This document shows, piece by piece, positions 23,260 to 33,534 of a DNA stretch of 64,000 bases; within the stretch, counting starts at the first letter, position 1; each line of letters opens with the position of its first letter. The stretch lies in the NCBI GenBank assembly GCA_002221725.1, contig NJFT01000011.1, positions 124,001 through 188,000 on the forward strand, written 5' to 3'. Origin of the DNA: Scedosporium boydii. Its lineage: Eukaryota > Ascomycota > Sordariomycetes > Microascales > Microascaceae. The notes beneath the pieces are model-generated. The model did no database searches and had not been told where the DNA came from. It saw only the letters and a list, made by a program, of their open reading frames with translations. A program made the translations under genes and the position numbers.

Positions 23260-24013
23260 ATGGCGTCTTCCAAGGATCAGAAGAAAGGTACAGGATAGTC
23301 ATTTTTATTCCAATGGAGGAGAATATCCACCGCCTCGCATAAAATGCTCTCGACGAAGAAAAAATGCATCATGCAGCAGCAGATTTTGCGAGTTCTGTTC
23401 CAGAGCGATTGCTGATGCTAGAATCTTTTAGGTGTCTCTAAGACATCCAAGGGCTCCAAGAAGGCCGCTTCGGCTGCCAAGGCTGTCCTCAAGGGAGTAT
23501 GTATCTCGCTGACACAAGCTATCGTCTTTTCGAACGTCCAAAAAAACTGACACTTTTCGGCAAACAGGTTCACTCTCACCAGAAGAGCAAGGCGCGGTAC
23601 ACCACCTCCTTCCACCGCCCTAAGACCCTCAAGCTCGCCCGCGCTCCCAAGTACCCCCGCAAGTCGATCCCCCACGAGACCCGCCTCGATGAGCACAGGG
23701 TTATCGTCCACCCTCTCAACACGGAGAGCGCCATGAAGAAGATTGAGGAGAACAACACCCTCGTCTTCATCGTCGACGTCAAGGCCAACAAGTCCCAGAT
23801 CAAGCTCGCCCTCAAGAAGCTCTACGATATCGACACCATTAAGATCAACACCCTCATCAGGTTAGTGAAGCCCATGTAACCAATGTCCTGTGAACATCCT
23901 CGCTAACGTTTCTCGTGTTTTCCAGGCCTGATGGTTCCAAGAAGGCGTACGCCCGTCTTACCCGCGACGTCGATGCTCTTGACATCGCCGCCAACAAGCT
24001 CGGTCTTGTATAA
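23260..24013 (+). CDS. rpl25: 60S ribosomal protein uL23 (L25/L23a)
   Basis: Large-subunit ribosomal protein at the polypeptide exit tunnel, the docking site for SRP and nascent-chain factors. Four exons, 23260-23287, 23432-23496, 23568-23860 and 23926-24013, give 157 residues. The Lys/Ala/Ser-rich N-terminus carries the nuclear import signal and is followed by [15 protein letters not shown] and PKYPRKSIP. The conserved core has [21 protein letters not shown] and ends with the usual [13 protein letters not shown] and C-terminal ANKLGLV. The very short first exon and introns near the 5' end are typical for fungal ribosomal protein genes. It has a telobox-like promoter element and is divergent from bmt2. 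Confidence 0.98.
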
Positions 24014-24365
24014 ATGAGTAAGGGATGGGGCATTGGTATTTTGGTCTTTTTCAATTCACGAGCATGGTATGAAAAATCGGATGGCGTTCTGTGAACCGTT
24101 TGTTTCCTAGGTATGGCGCACAAAAATTGGCTCCAAACAATCAAGCCTGAATGTAGACATGGGGAAACAAGCCCACTCCGCTGCGATACTAGTGCAGTTC
24201 TCTTCGACCAGATGTTCCTTATTATCGTACAAAGTGATGTATATGATGCACCCGCTCCCGTCGTAAATCCCATTCTCCCAGGACCAAATCTTCATCTATT
24301 ATACAGGATGCGTTGCGACAGTATAAAACCGAATCCCCACACAGATAATTATTCCGGCCATCCGT
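24014..24365. other. Convergent intergenic region, uL23 / tim8
   Basis: About 350 bases between two stop codons, with nothing recognised apart from presumed 3' UTRs. Confidence 0.5.
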
Positions 24366-24741
24366 CTATTGTCGTAGTTTTTCAAGGTGTTTAACAGTGA
24401 GAAAGTTGATATCCAAGATACGCTCGACGCAATTCGTCAAGCATGATTCCTCGCTCTTGTCAAGCTTGGGTCCTCGGACCGCGCCGGTGATGCACTTCTT
24501 CCAGCAAACCTCAGTCAACGCATGGGTATCTAGAAAGGAAGAAGGTCAATATCAGTTCCTCGCTTTTCACAAATTGAGAGAGGCTCAGGTAGGGAATAGG
24601 AAATAAAGACGAATGACACGTACTGGCCTGAATCTCAGATCTCTTCGACTCGAGGGCGAGGAACTGTCGAAGCTCGGCCTTGTCCTTGTCGTTGAGTCGG
24701 CTAAGATCAGCGTCCTCAACTGTTTGGCGCGTAGTATCCAT
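24366..24741 (-). CDS. tim8: Mitochondrial intermembrane-space chaperone Tim8
   Basis: Small Tim chaperone which, with Tim13, escorts hydrophobic precursors such as Tim23 across the intermembrane space. Two exons, 24741-24624 and 24529-24366, encode 93 residues. The twin CX3C signature is present as CWKKC and CLTNC, which form the two disulfides after Mia40-dependent import. The N-terminal segment reads [19 protein letters not shown], typical of Tim8. There is no cleavable presequence, as expected. Residue count and cysteine spacing match the family. Confidence 0.95.
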
Positions 24742-25259
24742 GGCTATCTTTGTTGGTCCGGTCCGAATCTGGCCAGCTGTGAATGCGATATATCGTCTAT
24801 ACGGCTAGGAGAGGCGGAGGTGTATTGGATTTCACTTTAAGTTGAAGACGCGGTTACTTTGATCTTTGTAGAAGAAATTTCTGCCATCGATCTCAGTTCG
24901 GGGATGGACCTGGTATTGCTTAGTCAGCATTCCACTGGACTCAATATTGGAGATGATGTTGATGTCGTCTAATATGACAGGTCCTCGCCGGCATGCAACA
25001 ATACGAAGGAAACTAATGTGAAGTGTAGCTACAGAATCTTGTATTCATGTGTCTAAACGAGTATCTACAAACGTGAATTCTTGTGAATTTATTTTCTGTC
25101 TTGTATGCACCAAACCAGAGAAAATAGAACTTGTATTAACAGAACCAAAGACAGATCGACAACCAAACCAACCGACTCAAGCTGTAGGAACAGACTGTGA
25201 GGAATCACGGATGACTGAGCTGAATATGGTCATTCATGCCAACCAGGAATTTACCATCT
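24742..25259. other. Intergenic region, tim8 promoter and mnr2 3' flank
   Basis: About 520 bases between the Tim8 start and the stop of the upstream tandem minus-strand gene. I see no coding sequence; it presumably holds the Tim8 promoter and the 3' UTR of the Mg2+ transporter gene. Confidence 0.5.
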
Positions 25260-27205
25260 CTAAATGTACCGAAGCCTCCTGGCCCAGATCAAACAGGCCG
25301 TGCAGACCACAATCATGACACCAATAATGCCAAAGAAGGGTGCCAGGGACTCCGTGTCTTGGAAGGGCACAGCGACGTTCATACCAAACGAGCTGCTAAT
25401 AACGTTGAGCGGGACCAGGATAGAAGCCAAGAAGGTGATCTTGCTCAGCGAAGCGTTTGTTTCAGTGACTTGCTGGATGTTGCTGATTGACAGCTGTGTC
25501 AGATAGTTGCTGTGTGCTCGAGTCAACATCTTCTCGAAGTGACCGAGATTGGTCATCATCGTAACAACGTGATCCTGAATGTCGCCCAGATAGAGGCCGA
25601 TGTCCATCCGGGGGGTGACTTTGTAGTTCTCGTTGCATCGTTTGGTGAACCCTTTCAAAACATCAGCCTTGCCGCTGATGAGACGCATGAGGGCAATGAT
25701 GTTTTTCCTCGCGTGGCCAGTTCGCCGAAGGTAATCATTCGAATCATCTTCTCTGATCATAAACACCGAGTCCTCGATAGAGTCTACCTCCGTCTCGAGT
25801 CGATGGATGACTGGGCCAAAGCTATCAACAATATCGTCACTGGGGCGGAGTTAGTGGATAACTAGAGCGCGGAATCATATCCCCAATTCATCAATAGAAA
25901 GAACACGTACATTAGGGCATAGCAAATCCAGTCGCTGGACAAGGACACAAAATCTTTCAGCAAGGCGATTCGCTTTCTCACGTTGGAGGCATGGCTGTTT
26001 GGGGCGAAGCTGAAGCTTAGAGTGCCCTCTCTGAAGACGATGGCGTAGATATTGAACGGAGCGTACTCTTCATACCCGTCCGCTTCGTCGGTAACCGTGT
26101 TGAAGGAGCGGAAACAGGCGAAGTAGTACGATGGGAACAGCTCGATCTTCTCGCGCGTCTCCTGAGTTGCAATGTCCTCAGTCGTAAGGGGGTGGACGCC
26201 GAATGCTTTGCAAATGGCGACGACTTCCTCCTTTGACGGGTTGTTCACATTCAACCACCAAACACCGTCCTCATCCTGCTGTGGTAGGATGAACAGATTG
26301 CGAAGGTCCTCGCCGGGGAGCACAAGATCGCCCAGTTCAGCGGCATGAATGGTAGACTCCCACGCCGATGAAAAGAAACAAATCCTGTTTGGGTCATGGG
26401 GAATGTGCGCCTTTGGAGTTTCGCATGGAGTCTCTACCTCTTTCCCTTCGACGATGTCCTCTGCGATCCCATCATGGAGACCGTCGGCCTCCCCTGGGAT
26501 GGCAGTACCTGGGATCGAGATCACGGAGCCGGTAGGTCCATGCGGTCGGAGGTCAGGGAACACCTTGACTTCTGCCTCCTTGTGTGATGCAATCCGAGCG
26601 AGGCGCTGATCCGCTATGAAGTCCTCGAGATATTCGAAATCAATAACTAGCTGGTCCTTCTGACCCGGTTCCTGGGCAGGAAAACACACATCTTCCTGGG
26701 CAGACTGATTGCTGACAAAGCTCACGGCATCTCCATCGACGGTTCGCGGCCTGCTGCGCAGGCTCCTGCGGCTCGCGACAGAAGCGGTGCGCTGAAGTGC
26801 CTCATCATCCAACTGCCAATCACCCCGCGATTCGGGTGACAACAAATTCTCGTGCTCTCGACGTCGTGCCTCGGCGAAAGCCTTCACTGAGTTTGGGGGA
26901 GAGGCGGTCCGAACCGTTCCGAAGGTGGGACGTCGGCTCGAGGGCCCCGCGTGGGGCATGTCAAAAGAGGGACCACCATCAATTATTGCTTCCTCGAAAT
27001 CACGAACTCGGATGTCGTTTGATTCGCCATCCTGTTCGCCATGGGCCGCCTCTAGCTCATGACGGCGAGCGCAATAGAGCGAGTCAAAGGTGCCCCTTCT
27101 GGGCCTCTCGGCACCTTGGCTTGAGCGACTTGGATGGCGGTGATCATCTAACTCGGCAATTGGCAGGGAGCCAAGTCCAGAGATACCTTCCTCCTGGTCC
27201 GACAT
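25260..27205 (-). CDS. CorA-family Mg2+ transporter, Mnr2/Alr-like
   Basis: Divalent-cation channel of the CorA superfamily, in the fungal Alr1/Mnr2 branch; Mnr2 releases Mg2+ from the vacuole in yeast. Two exons, 27205-25911 and 25839-25260, give 624 residues. The first ~230 residues are a disordered, charged cytosolic region. The CorA cytoplasmic domain follows, including WWLNVNNPSKEEVVAICKAFGVHPLTTEDI. The second exon has the long stalk helix and SISNIQQVTETNASLSKITFLASILVPLNVISSSFGMN, with the signature GMN pore motif preceded by Phe. A second transmembrane helix and a short basic tail end the protein. Whether it sits at the vacuole or plasma membrane cannot be decided from sequence; the long N-terminus suits Mnr2 slightly better. 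Confidence 0.92.
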
Positions 27206-28957
27206 GTTGGCGGTGACCGAATCGGTAGCGGAACAAGTGCTCTAATCAAGGGATCCACCGCAAGGATGATGTGCTGGGAGAGGTGGTTGTGAAATGTCGA
27301 GATGAGAGTGGTCAACTATCTGATAGGGTAGAAAGGGTCCCGGTCGCTCAGCAAGTAGAGACCATATTGAGTAAGATTACTCCAACAGACCGAAAAAAGA
27401 AAACAAATGAAAGGGAAAAAAGAGGTGCGCAGACGATCCGGGTTTTCTCAATAGCGTGTCACCAGTAGAAGCTGGCAGGAAGCCTGCCACTCCACAAGTG
27501 CTAAGCGTCTCTGAACCTCCGTTTGAAAAGTGCGCAGTGAACTGCTGTAGATCTCTTGACCCAAGAGAGGACGGGCCAGAGGAGTCTGGGAATATTGAGC
27601 GCCGGAGTGACTGCAAAGGTCGATCGAATGTATGCCGAGAGTAATGGTAGTATGGCTAGGGTGGCTTCTTTGCCACTCCACTGTAGACCCGGAGACCGGG
27701 GTCCGGGAGCGAGCGAGGAATCGGTGATAGCTGGTCCAGCGTGAGTTTCGCCAACTTGGCGGCGTGTAACGACGACAGGAGTGAACTCAAAAGGTGCCGT
27801 ATCGGGAACGGCGAGGTAACGAAGGCGATGGGCAGCGATGACGCTATCGGTACGGTCTTGAGGAGGATCCGACGAGGCGGGACTAAGGAATAGGATTCAA
27901 GCAGTTTGTTGAACGGGCTCAATGCAGAAGTTTGGACTAGTCAGTCGAGTTGAGGATTGAGCCGCATCTGTTCGGTGGATGGATTTAGATATCGAGGAAG
28001 TGCAGAATAGAGGCAGAAAGATCAGGAAGGGCTTGGCGCGAGGGCAAGAACCTGATGTACTTAAATGCTGCTTCTAGACTTAGATTTCGAGACTCAGGAG
28101 AGACGGAAGAAAGTAAATGAAAGTGTGCAGCTGAGAGAATTTGGGAGTGAGAAATGTTTGGGAAAGCACAGACAGATAAAAGACGCAGTTGTCCGGGAGT
28201 CAGGACGAGGGTAAGAAGGTTTATATTAAGGGAATGCCGACTCTGGTTTAATGTTCAAGGATTGCTGGATTAGCCCCCGTAAATTTTTTTTCTTCTTTTT
28301 TTCTGGACCCCTCGTAAACAACAATTTTTTTCTTCAACTTGTCTGCGTAATACTCAGTAGTGCAGTACTACACTAAAGACTTCGTATTGTTGCAGTTTAG
28401 TGTTCTGGAGCAATGAGTCGTCAAGGCTTATTAATCGTTTTGTTAAATGGGAAAACCACGTTCCGCACCAAGTACAAAGTACTCCTTGTACCGACGATTC
28501 TTTGCAGACTAGCGGGTGGGCCGAGCATCGTGGCCCTATTTGGCAATCGTACTGGTGCAGCCTGTGACGCTAACGATATCACCGTGTCTTAACAGATCTG
28601 ACCAATGGGAGACAGCGATGAGGTACAAAGTACTTCCCAGTGCAACTTCTTTCCAGAAGGTAGAAGGAGGTTGATGATATCTGTCACCAAAAAGCTGCCA
28701 GCCGCGTCGCTCCTATGAGGTGCTCAGTATCGGCACCTTTAACGAGAGAAAGCCCAACACAGCCATTTGAGAACATTTTCGATTAAGATTCTCCCTCCGA
28801 CTCCGCGGAATAATACAGGCCATAATTCTTTTGCACCTTCCGATTACCCATTTCAGCCCTCCGAAAGCCATCTGGGTCATAATATCTACCCTCTCGACGA
28901 CACCACGACACGACATCTTTCCGTTGCATCAAGCTCGATCATCCCTACGCCGTAACC
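27206..28957. other. Divergent intergenic region, Mg2+ transporter / spc1
   Basis: A 1.75 kb space upstream of two divergent genes. It contains GTACAAAGTAC-type words near 28460-28480 and 28623-28635 and T-rich patches near 28285-28330. The right end is probably the Spc1 promoter. No convincing coding frame is seen. Confidence 0.5.
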
Positions 28958-29365
28958 ATGGCCGAACAACTCCTCGACTCCGTACGCGACATTGCCGAGG
29001 GCCAGATTGTTCGTCCTCCTCTCACTAACCCCGTCTATCGTCAGGGACAATGCCATGGCTGACATGTTGCTTCTAGGACTTCGAGGGCCAGCGTCTAGCA
29101 GACCAGCTCTCCACACTCTCTCTTAGCATCTGTGGGGTACTAGTTCCGCACCTTCATGTCCGCCGTTGACGCCAATGCAGCATCAAGCTAACTCTCATCC
29201 CAGGTGACATCATTCATTGTCGGCTTCTTCCTCCAAGATATCAAGCTAGCGGTGTATATTTGTCTATCGGGCACGGCTCTCGCTTTCGTGGGCATAATTC
29301 CTCCTTGGCCCTTCTTCAACAGACACCCCGTTAAGTGGTTACCCGCTGGGGCCGGCCTACAATAA
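28958..29365 (+). CDS. spc1: Signal peptidase complex subunit Spc1
   Basis: Small membrane subunit of the ER signal peptidase complex, which sharpens substrate choice by the Sec11 protease. Three exons, 28958-29008, 29077-29136 and 29204-29365, encode 90 residues. The conserved EGQI-DFEGQRLADQLS is assembled across the first intron. Two hydrophobic hairpin helices follow (TSFIVGFF and LAVYICLSGTALAFVGII) and the protein ends with the family hallmark PPWPFFNRHPVKWL. The first intron uses a GTTCGT donor; the alternative upstream GTACGC donor would delete the conserved EGQI. Length is typical. Confidence 0.92.
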
Positions 29366-29651
29366 ATTGATGTCCGAATGATTCAATCGGTGCTCCGGGA
29401 TTAGGATTGCACCACTTCCTCGCTGCAGACCCTCGTGTACTCGATTGTCCATCTCCATCTCTGTACGCTATCCTCTTTTTTCCACGACTCACGCCCGAGC
29501 TGGTACAGGCTCTATCCACCTCGTCCCCTGTAGATGCTCGTTCCAAGGCGGCTACCCTGATTCAGCCTTAATAGGGCAAGAATAGAGAACACAACCTCTC
29601 GTTAACCCCCGTCTTCCGTTACATATCATGTCCGAGTCGAGCGCTCTTTTA

Positions 29652-30201
<550 letters not shown>

Positions 30202-31588
30202 GGTGGATATGGCCGGAAGTTTTTGGGGTGAGTCGTTCGATCGGAGTGGTTGTAGGATTTTAGATTCGAAGCTGAATCCAACAAATCTAATAGTTCGGAG
30301 AGGAAATAGTCGGAAAGGCTTGCCGGAGAGTACTAGGATTGCCAGCACTGTTAGTAAAGGAAAGGACACTAGGAGTTTTAAGTCTAGGCATCAATACCTT
30401 GTAGAATTTGACCGCACGAAGGTACTGCCGGTGAGTATTGGTGAAACCCAGGATCCAGACAATGATGGGAACAGAGTCGATGCGGGAGGAAACCTGGATG
30501 ATGGAATCAACCTTGATGGACTGCAAACAGTCAAAATCCAGAAACACTGGATCAAGGTGTGTCTAGGGTGCCTAGTGCCTTCTACATCAGCCTATTGTAG
30601 GAAAAGCGGAAACAAAGCCTGCTCAAGCTTGCTTCGGATTGTGTAGTGCTCGTGTGCTGTGAGAGCAATATCGCTGGGCATGGAAGAGCAGAGCAGAGGA
30701 TGTGGTTGTGGTGGGAGTGGTGGTGGCGGTCGCCTAAGGGAGGGGTACAGTTGAGCTCTATGGGTACCTACCAATTGTATTATACTCCATCAAGTAAACC
30801 TAGCAAGTGTACACAGGAGTGGTGACATTACAGGAAGCCTGGCTCAGGGAAGGAACAAACAACTGGAGGTCTTGCAGCCTGAGAACAGTAAGGATGGAGC
30901 AAAACAGGGATATGACTAATAAGGATTGGCGACAATACAGTTTGAGACAATGCAGAAACGTCATTGGACTGAATTTGAAGTTCCAACAATGACAATGTAC
31001 CAAGACATGTGATCTGTTCATACGTAATCAGGTTATTCCATTTTCTTCCTTTTCCTTGTGATTTTGGGTGCCATTGCCACACTAAACTTGGTTGGAAGTA
31101 CTTCGTGGGCAGTGCAGTCATAGTCACTCTATTTCCAGTCAATCCCAGATTCCCAACCCCTCCTCACTTCCAAATTCAATCCCTCTCAAACAAGGACAAA
31201 TGAATATGCTCCAGTTTCGTCCAAGATTCGTTATCCCACACCCCAATAACTCTTTCCTCCACCTCACTTCACAATATTCTATTTATTCCAAGGGCAACTA
31301 TGAGCAAGACTTGCATCTGCTTTCTTCATCCCACTTCATCCTCACCACGATCCCACCTAGCCCTCTTCCAGCCTTAAGCCCAGGGCTGAGATAGACCCCA
31401 TCTTGCCAGCCTCGCAATCAACCTTAACCCCACACCTTACCTCACCCACATCACTCATCAACCATCCCTTCTCATTTCCTCCACCTTCTCTTTCCTCTCC
31501 TCTCTTTTATTCTACAGACATTGTGTTTGGCACTAAGGAGTCACTTTATTGTTGTTCTTTGGCGGCAGTTTCATTTTCAGTAGCAAAC
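30202..31588. other. Divergent intergenic region, hrt1 / edc1-like
   Basis: About 1.4 kb. The last ~500 bases are strongly C/T-rich on the plus strand and are probably the leader of the next gene. A TACTTCGTG word lies near 31100. A frame open from 31403 is continuous with the downstream gene, but it lacks conserved sequence and is taken as leader. Confidence 0.5.
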
Positions 31589-32683
31589 ATGCCTGAAGAT
31601 CCATCCCTCTCTGAGCGTCCGCAGAATCGCCGCCGCCGTCTCCATCCACCACGCAATAACAAGAACAAGAATGCATCACAGAGAAATTACGCTTCAGAGA
31701 ACGATATGTCAAGCATGGAAAATAATATTCCCCGGACGCCTAAAAGATCTACACCAGCCTCTCCAGCGCCCTTGCCCACCTCACAAAATCTAGGGTCTAC
31801 AAAGCGGGGAGGCAAGGACAAGGCTCGACCAAAGCATTTACCTCTATCCCCCAAGTCTGCGCAGACTAATCGGCAAACATCTCCTCAGCCGTCTTCGATA
31901 CCAAAGCCGGGAAATGTCACAGCCTTCGCCGGAGCGACATTTCATGCTTCTCCCGCACCCTCGTCTCTTCCGCTTCCCAGCTTCTTCTCCAAAGCGCCAG
32001 CATCACCTGCTCTGAAGGAGGAGAACCACCCTGGCCCAGACATCTTCCAGGCCAGTTCCAAAGCAGCAATCCCCACTCCATCTCGTGCCTCGCCATCCCC
32101 CCTGGCGCACGAGTCTCCCCTGGAGTTCATTTTCAAGGCCGATCGCGAGGAGAGGGAGCGCGCTCGCTTGGCAAGTGGAGGGCAGGCTGCCCGGCCTCGC
32201 ACGAACCTACCATATTCCCCGGCATCTATATCACCAACTAGAAAAGGCACAGCCCCGGGCCTTGAAGCGCAGTCACCCTCTCCCATCCGATATAGTCGTC
32301 CGGACATGGCTAGGTCAACCCCAGAACTCGATAGCCCATTTGGGAACACAATGCCGTATCAGGAACGAATCCGCGCCGCCAGGAACAGCAGCACTATGAA
32401 TGAGATGAAAACTCGGACCTCCAATACGACCGAGCCCTTGCAGACTCAGACCGATAAGTCGGACGCCTTGAAGAGATACCTCTTCGGTTCTTCCCAACCC
32501 GCTCATATTCATCAAACCCGATCTCTAGCACCTGCCCCAAAGATTCACACTCCCCCGGCCCCGGTGCCTACAGCACAAACAGACCATGCGGGGTCGTCTG
32601 ATGTCCGCGATGCCGATGTTGTCGCCTTGGAGAATAATCTTCGAAGATTACTCAACCTTGATTCGTCGATCGGTACCCGTTAA
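31589..32683 (+). CDS. Edc1/PNRC-like mRNA decapping activator
   Basis: A 364-residue, almost wholly disordered, basic and Ser/Pro-rich protein without introns. I recognise it by short motifs, not a fold. FAGATF (about residues 113-118) matches the YAG-type Dcp2-activation motif of Edc1 and PNRC proteins. SLPLPSFF (126-133) follows at the right distance and matches the proline-rich LPxPxF ligand of the Dcp1 EVH1 domain. A conserved charged helix, SPLEFIFKADREERERAR, and a short C-terminal helix (VVALENNLRRLLNL) complete the pattern seen in fungal homologues. The expected role is coactivation of Dcp1-Dcp2 in mRNA 5' decapping in the cytoplasm or P-bodies. The start at 31589 is chosen because upstream in-frame sequence is low-complexity leader. 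Function is inference from the motif pair. Confidence 0.75.
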   Translation: MPEDPSLSERPQNRRRRLHPPRNNKNKNASQRNYASENDMSSMENNIPRTPKRSTPASPAPLPTSQNLGSTKRGGKDKARPKHLPLSPKSAQTNRQTSPQPSSIPKPGNVTAFAGATFHASPAPSSLPLPSFFSKAPASPALKEENHPGPDIFQASSKAAIPTPSRASPSPLAHESPLEFIFKADREERERARLASGGQAARPRTNLPYSPASISPTRKGTAPGLEAQSPSPIRYSRPDMARSTPELDSPFGNTMPYQERIRAARNSSTMNEMKTRTSNTTEPLQTQTDKSDALKRYLFGSSQPAHIHQTRSLAPAPKIHTPPAPVPTAQTDHAGSSDVRDADVVALENNLRRLLNLDSSIGTR

Positions 32684-33534
32684 TTCGATTAGACCCTCTG
32701 CTGCGAAATGCAATGGGATTCGGCAGGCACCGTCATTGATCCTCTCGAGGGTCTCAACTTGCCACGGCAGGTCTGAATTTTTCAATTTTTCATTCTCCGA
32801 ATTCTCCGAATTCTCCTGATACCTCTCTTTTCCGGCCTTTGCAGGCTCACCCCGTACCGTACTACATACCTTGGCGTACATCTTCTGGAGTTGGTTTTCA
32901 TGGGTTTGGTTTCAGGAGCGCAAGTGGCGTTTGGTCACATTTATCATCATCGTTTGGTATCTACCCTTACCTCACAAAGGCGGGGGAGTAGGGCTTCTTT
33001 TGATGACATGACAGAGGAAGGTGCTGCTGGGATTGTGACACGGCTTCAAAACAAATTTATCTTCTCGTTCTTTGGTCGACATGCATTGATGGGAAATGAT
33101 CGTTTCTTGTTTCTTATGGATGTTCCTAGATGCCTTTTAGACGAAAGATAAACCTAAATAGCAGTAGAGCATGAGGCATAGAGCTGCTCGCGAACATCTT
33201 AGTCCTCCCCATAAATATAGTGCCCTACTGAACATCTTCATTGCTTGCAAAGTGCAGACATACATCTATCTATCTCTGTAGTACTATCCATGTCTTGATT
33301 TGATACTTGCCATCCATGGTATTGAATGAATTGGCCTGTCTTCTAACTTGGATTTCTGGGTAGGATAGCCAGCCTGAACCTGCTCTTGAAATGACGAAAT
33401 CACGAGATCACGTGCCTACGCGTTTGGCACTGAACAACTTGAACCGCCTCGAAGTTGGATTTGGCTTCCTCGGGTCCCGTCAGACACCACCGACCACCTT
33501 GGAATTTACGGTTATTACGAAGAAAAACCTCACC
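32684..33534. other. Intergenic region, edc1-like 3' flank and tdp1 promoter
   Basis: About 850 bases between two plus-strand genes. It is AT-rich around 33000-33300. A frame open before 33535 is in phase with Tdp1 but contributes no conserved sequence. Nothing else is recognised. Confidence 0.5.

Noticed and set aside
24397..24606. Plus-strand frame across the Tim8 gene
   Set aside because: It is antisense to the twin CX3C exon of Tim8 and has no features of its own.
28960..28995. Alternative donor GTACGC at 28982 for the first spc1 intron
   Set aside because: It would remove the conserved EGQI element before DFEGQ. The GTTCGT donor at 29009 keeps it, so it was preferred despite being non-consensus.
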